A stretch of DNA of 5,276 bases, from positions 1-5,276 of the forward strand of contig JAQGKG010000058.1 in NCBI GenBank assembly GCA_028290245.1, given 5' to 3'. The DNA comes from Devosia sp. (GTDB taxonomy: Bacteria > Pseudomonadota > Alphaproteobacteria > Rhizobiales > Devosiaceae). Shown in pieces: positions 4,795 to 5,276 of the stretch (positions are counted from its first letter, which is position 1; every line of letters starts with the position of its first letter). Made by a program: the position numbers and the translations under genes. The notes beneath the pieces are model-generated. The model was not told the DNA's origin, did not search any database, and was given only the letters and a program-made list of their open reading frames with translations.

Positions 4795-5243
4795 TGCGAG
4801 GTGAATACCCCGGTGACGCGGCCACCGCCGCCGCTGGTAAAGGTCGAGACATTGGTTTCGAGGTTGACCACCAGTTCACTGGCCGCGACGGTGCCGCCGC
4901 TGTTGACCACATTCACATTGCCGGTGAGGCGCAGCAGTTGATCGCCGGGGGTGAACACGGCCTTGTCGCCGGTGGCGTCCTGATCGGGAGTGACCAGACG
5001 TACCGATTCGGTGGCAACGAAGCTTTCGATATCGGTGGTGCCGCCCGCGCCGTAAATGGCCACGACCTTTCCGGCCCAGACTTTCACCGACGGATGGACG
5101 ACCACGACATTGCCGGTGAACACGGCTTCGCGGGTGGTCTCGTCGACGACGAACTTGTCCGAGGTAATTTCCACAGGTTGCTGGGCCGCAACGGGCAGCC
5201 CCATCAGGGCCAGGGCAACAATCAGCAACAGGCGCTTGATCAT
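4791..5243 (-). CDS. lptA: LPS export periplasmic protein LptA (OstA-like domain)
   Basis: This 150-residue periplasmic bridge protein stacks beta-jellyroll units that shield lipid chains as lipopolysaccharide crosses from LptC to LptD. Residues 1-20 form a signal peptide (KR, hydrophobic LLLIVALALMGL, cleavage likely after VAA at 18-20). The rest is one OstA/LptA-N domain starting with VEITSDKFVVDE and showing its repeated strands (AVFTGNVVVVHPSVKVWAG, then KAVFTPGDQLLRLTGNVNVVNSGG). It ends with the glycine-rich GRVTGVF tail usual in Hyphomicrobiales. It is somewhat shorter than E. coli LptA (185). The frame is open upstream to the window edge, but the signal peptide fixes this ATG. Its start overlaps the upstream gene's stop and its stop overlaps the lptB start. 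The ribosome site is weak, which fits coupled translation. Confidence 0.93.
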   Translation of the reverse strand: MIKRLLLIVALALMGLPVAAQQPVEITSDKFVVDETTREAVFTGNVVVVHPSVKVWAGKVVAIYGAGGTTDIESFVATESVRLVTPDQDATGDKAVFTPGDQLLRLTGNVNVVNSGGTVAASELVVNLETNVSTFTSGGGGRVTGVFTSQ

Positions 5244-5276
5244 GGGGTGGTCATCTCGGTTGTGTCGGCGGAATCG
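5240..5276 (-). CDS. 3' end of an upstream gene, probably lptC (partial)
   Basis: Only the last 11 codons and the stop are in the window. The minus-strand frame reads DSADTTEMTTP and ends in a TGA that overlaps the lptA start as ATGA (5243-5240), the same 4-bp arrangement as at the lptA/lptB junction. Gene order in this group places lptC (membrane-anchored periplasmic LptC) here, so the identity is inferred from context; the tail has no diagnostic motif. Confidence 0.5.
   Translation of the reverse strand, partial: DSADTTEMTTP

Overview
The window looks like core chromosome from an alphaproteobacterium of the order Hyphomicrobiales (Rhizobiales). The minus-strand order (lptC)-lptA-lptB-rpoN-hpf-ptsN is the usual arrangement in that group, base composition is GC-rich, and an intergenic repeat between rpoN and hpf resembles one scattered through rhizobial genomes. 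A Devosia-like genus is my impression only; no genus-specific marker is visible.

Layout. Positions 1-826, plus strand: a heat-shock unit with an RpoH (sigma-32)-type promoter, a leader that folds like a ROSE RNA thermometer, a small heat-shock protein of the IbpA/Hsp20 family, and a DUF1150 protein 15 bp further on. Positions 849-884: a strong hairpin with T-runs on both sides, acting as a shared bidirectional terminator between convergent units. Positions 900-3827, minus strand: ptsN (EIIA-Ntr), hpf (long-form ribosome hibernation factor) and rpoN (sigma-54). The hpf upstream gap of about 330 bp carries the repeat, and the rpoN upstream gap of about 210 bp carries a near-consensus -24/-12 promoter. 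Positions 4036-5276, minus strand: lptB, lptA and the last codons of an upstream gene, probably lptC, joined by two 4-bp ATGA stop/start overlaps.

How the parts work together. LptC/LptA/LptB belong to the Lpt machine that carries lipopolysaccharide from the inner to the outer membrane. RpoN is the alternative sigma factor that depends on enhancer-binding activators; HPF pairs and silences ribosomes in stationary phase; EIIA-Ntr is the output protein of the nitrogen phosphotransferase system. The facing Hsp20-DUF1150 unit is a stress operon with apparent control at both transcription (RpoH) and translation (thermometer).

The gene content is ordinary. The parts worth a second look are regulatory: the ROSE-like hairpin hiding the hsp20 Shine-Dalgarno, an inverted repeat inside the hsp20 promoter spacer, an apparent sigma-54 promoter in front of the sigma-54 gene itself, and a 25-bp dyad centred about 100 bp upstream of that promoter's predicted start. 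I found no mobile element, CRISPR array, tRNA or rRNA, and no frameshifted gene.
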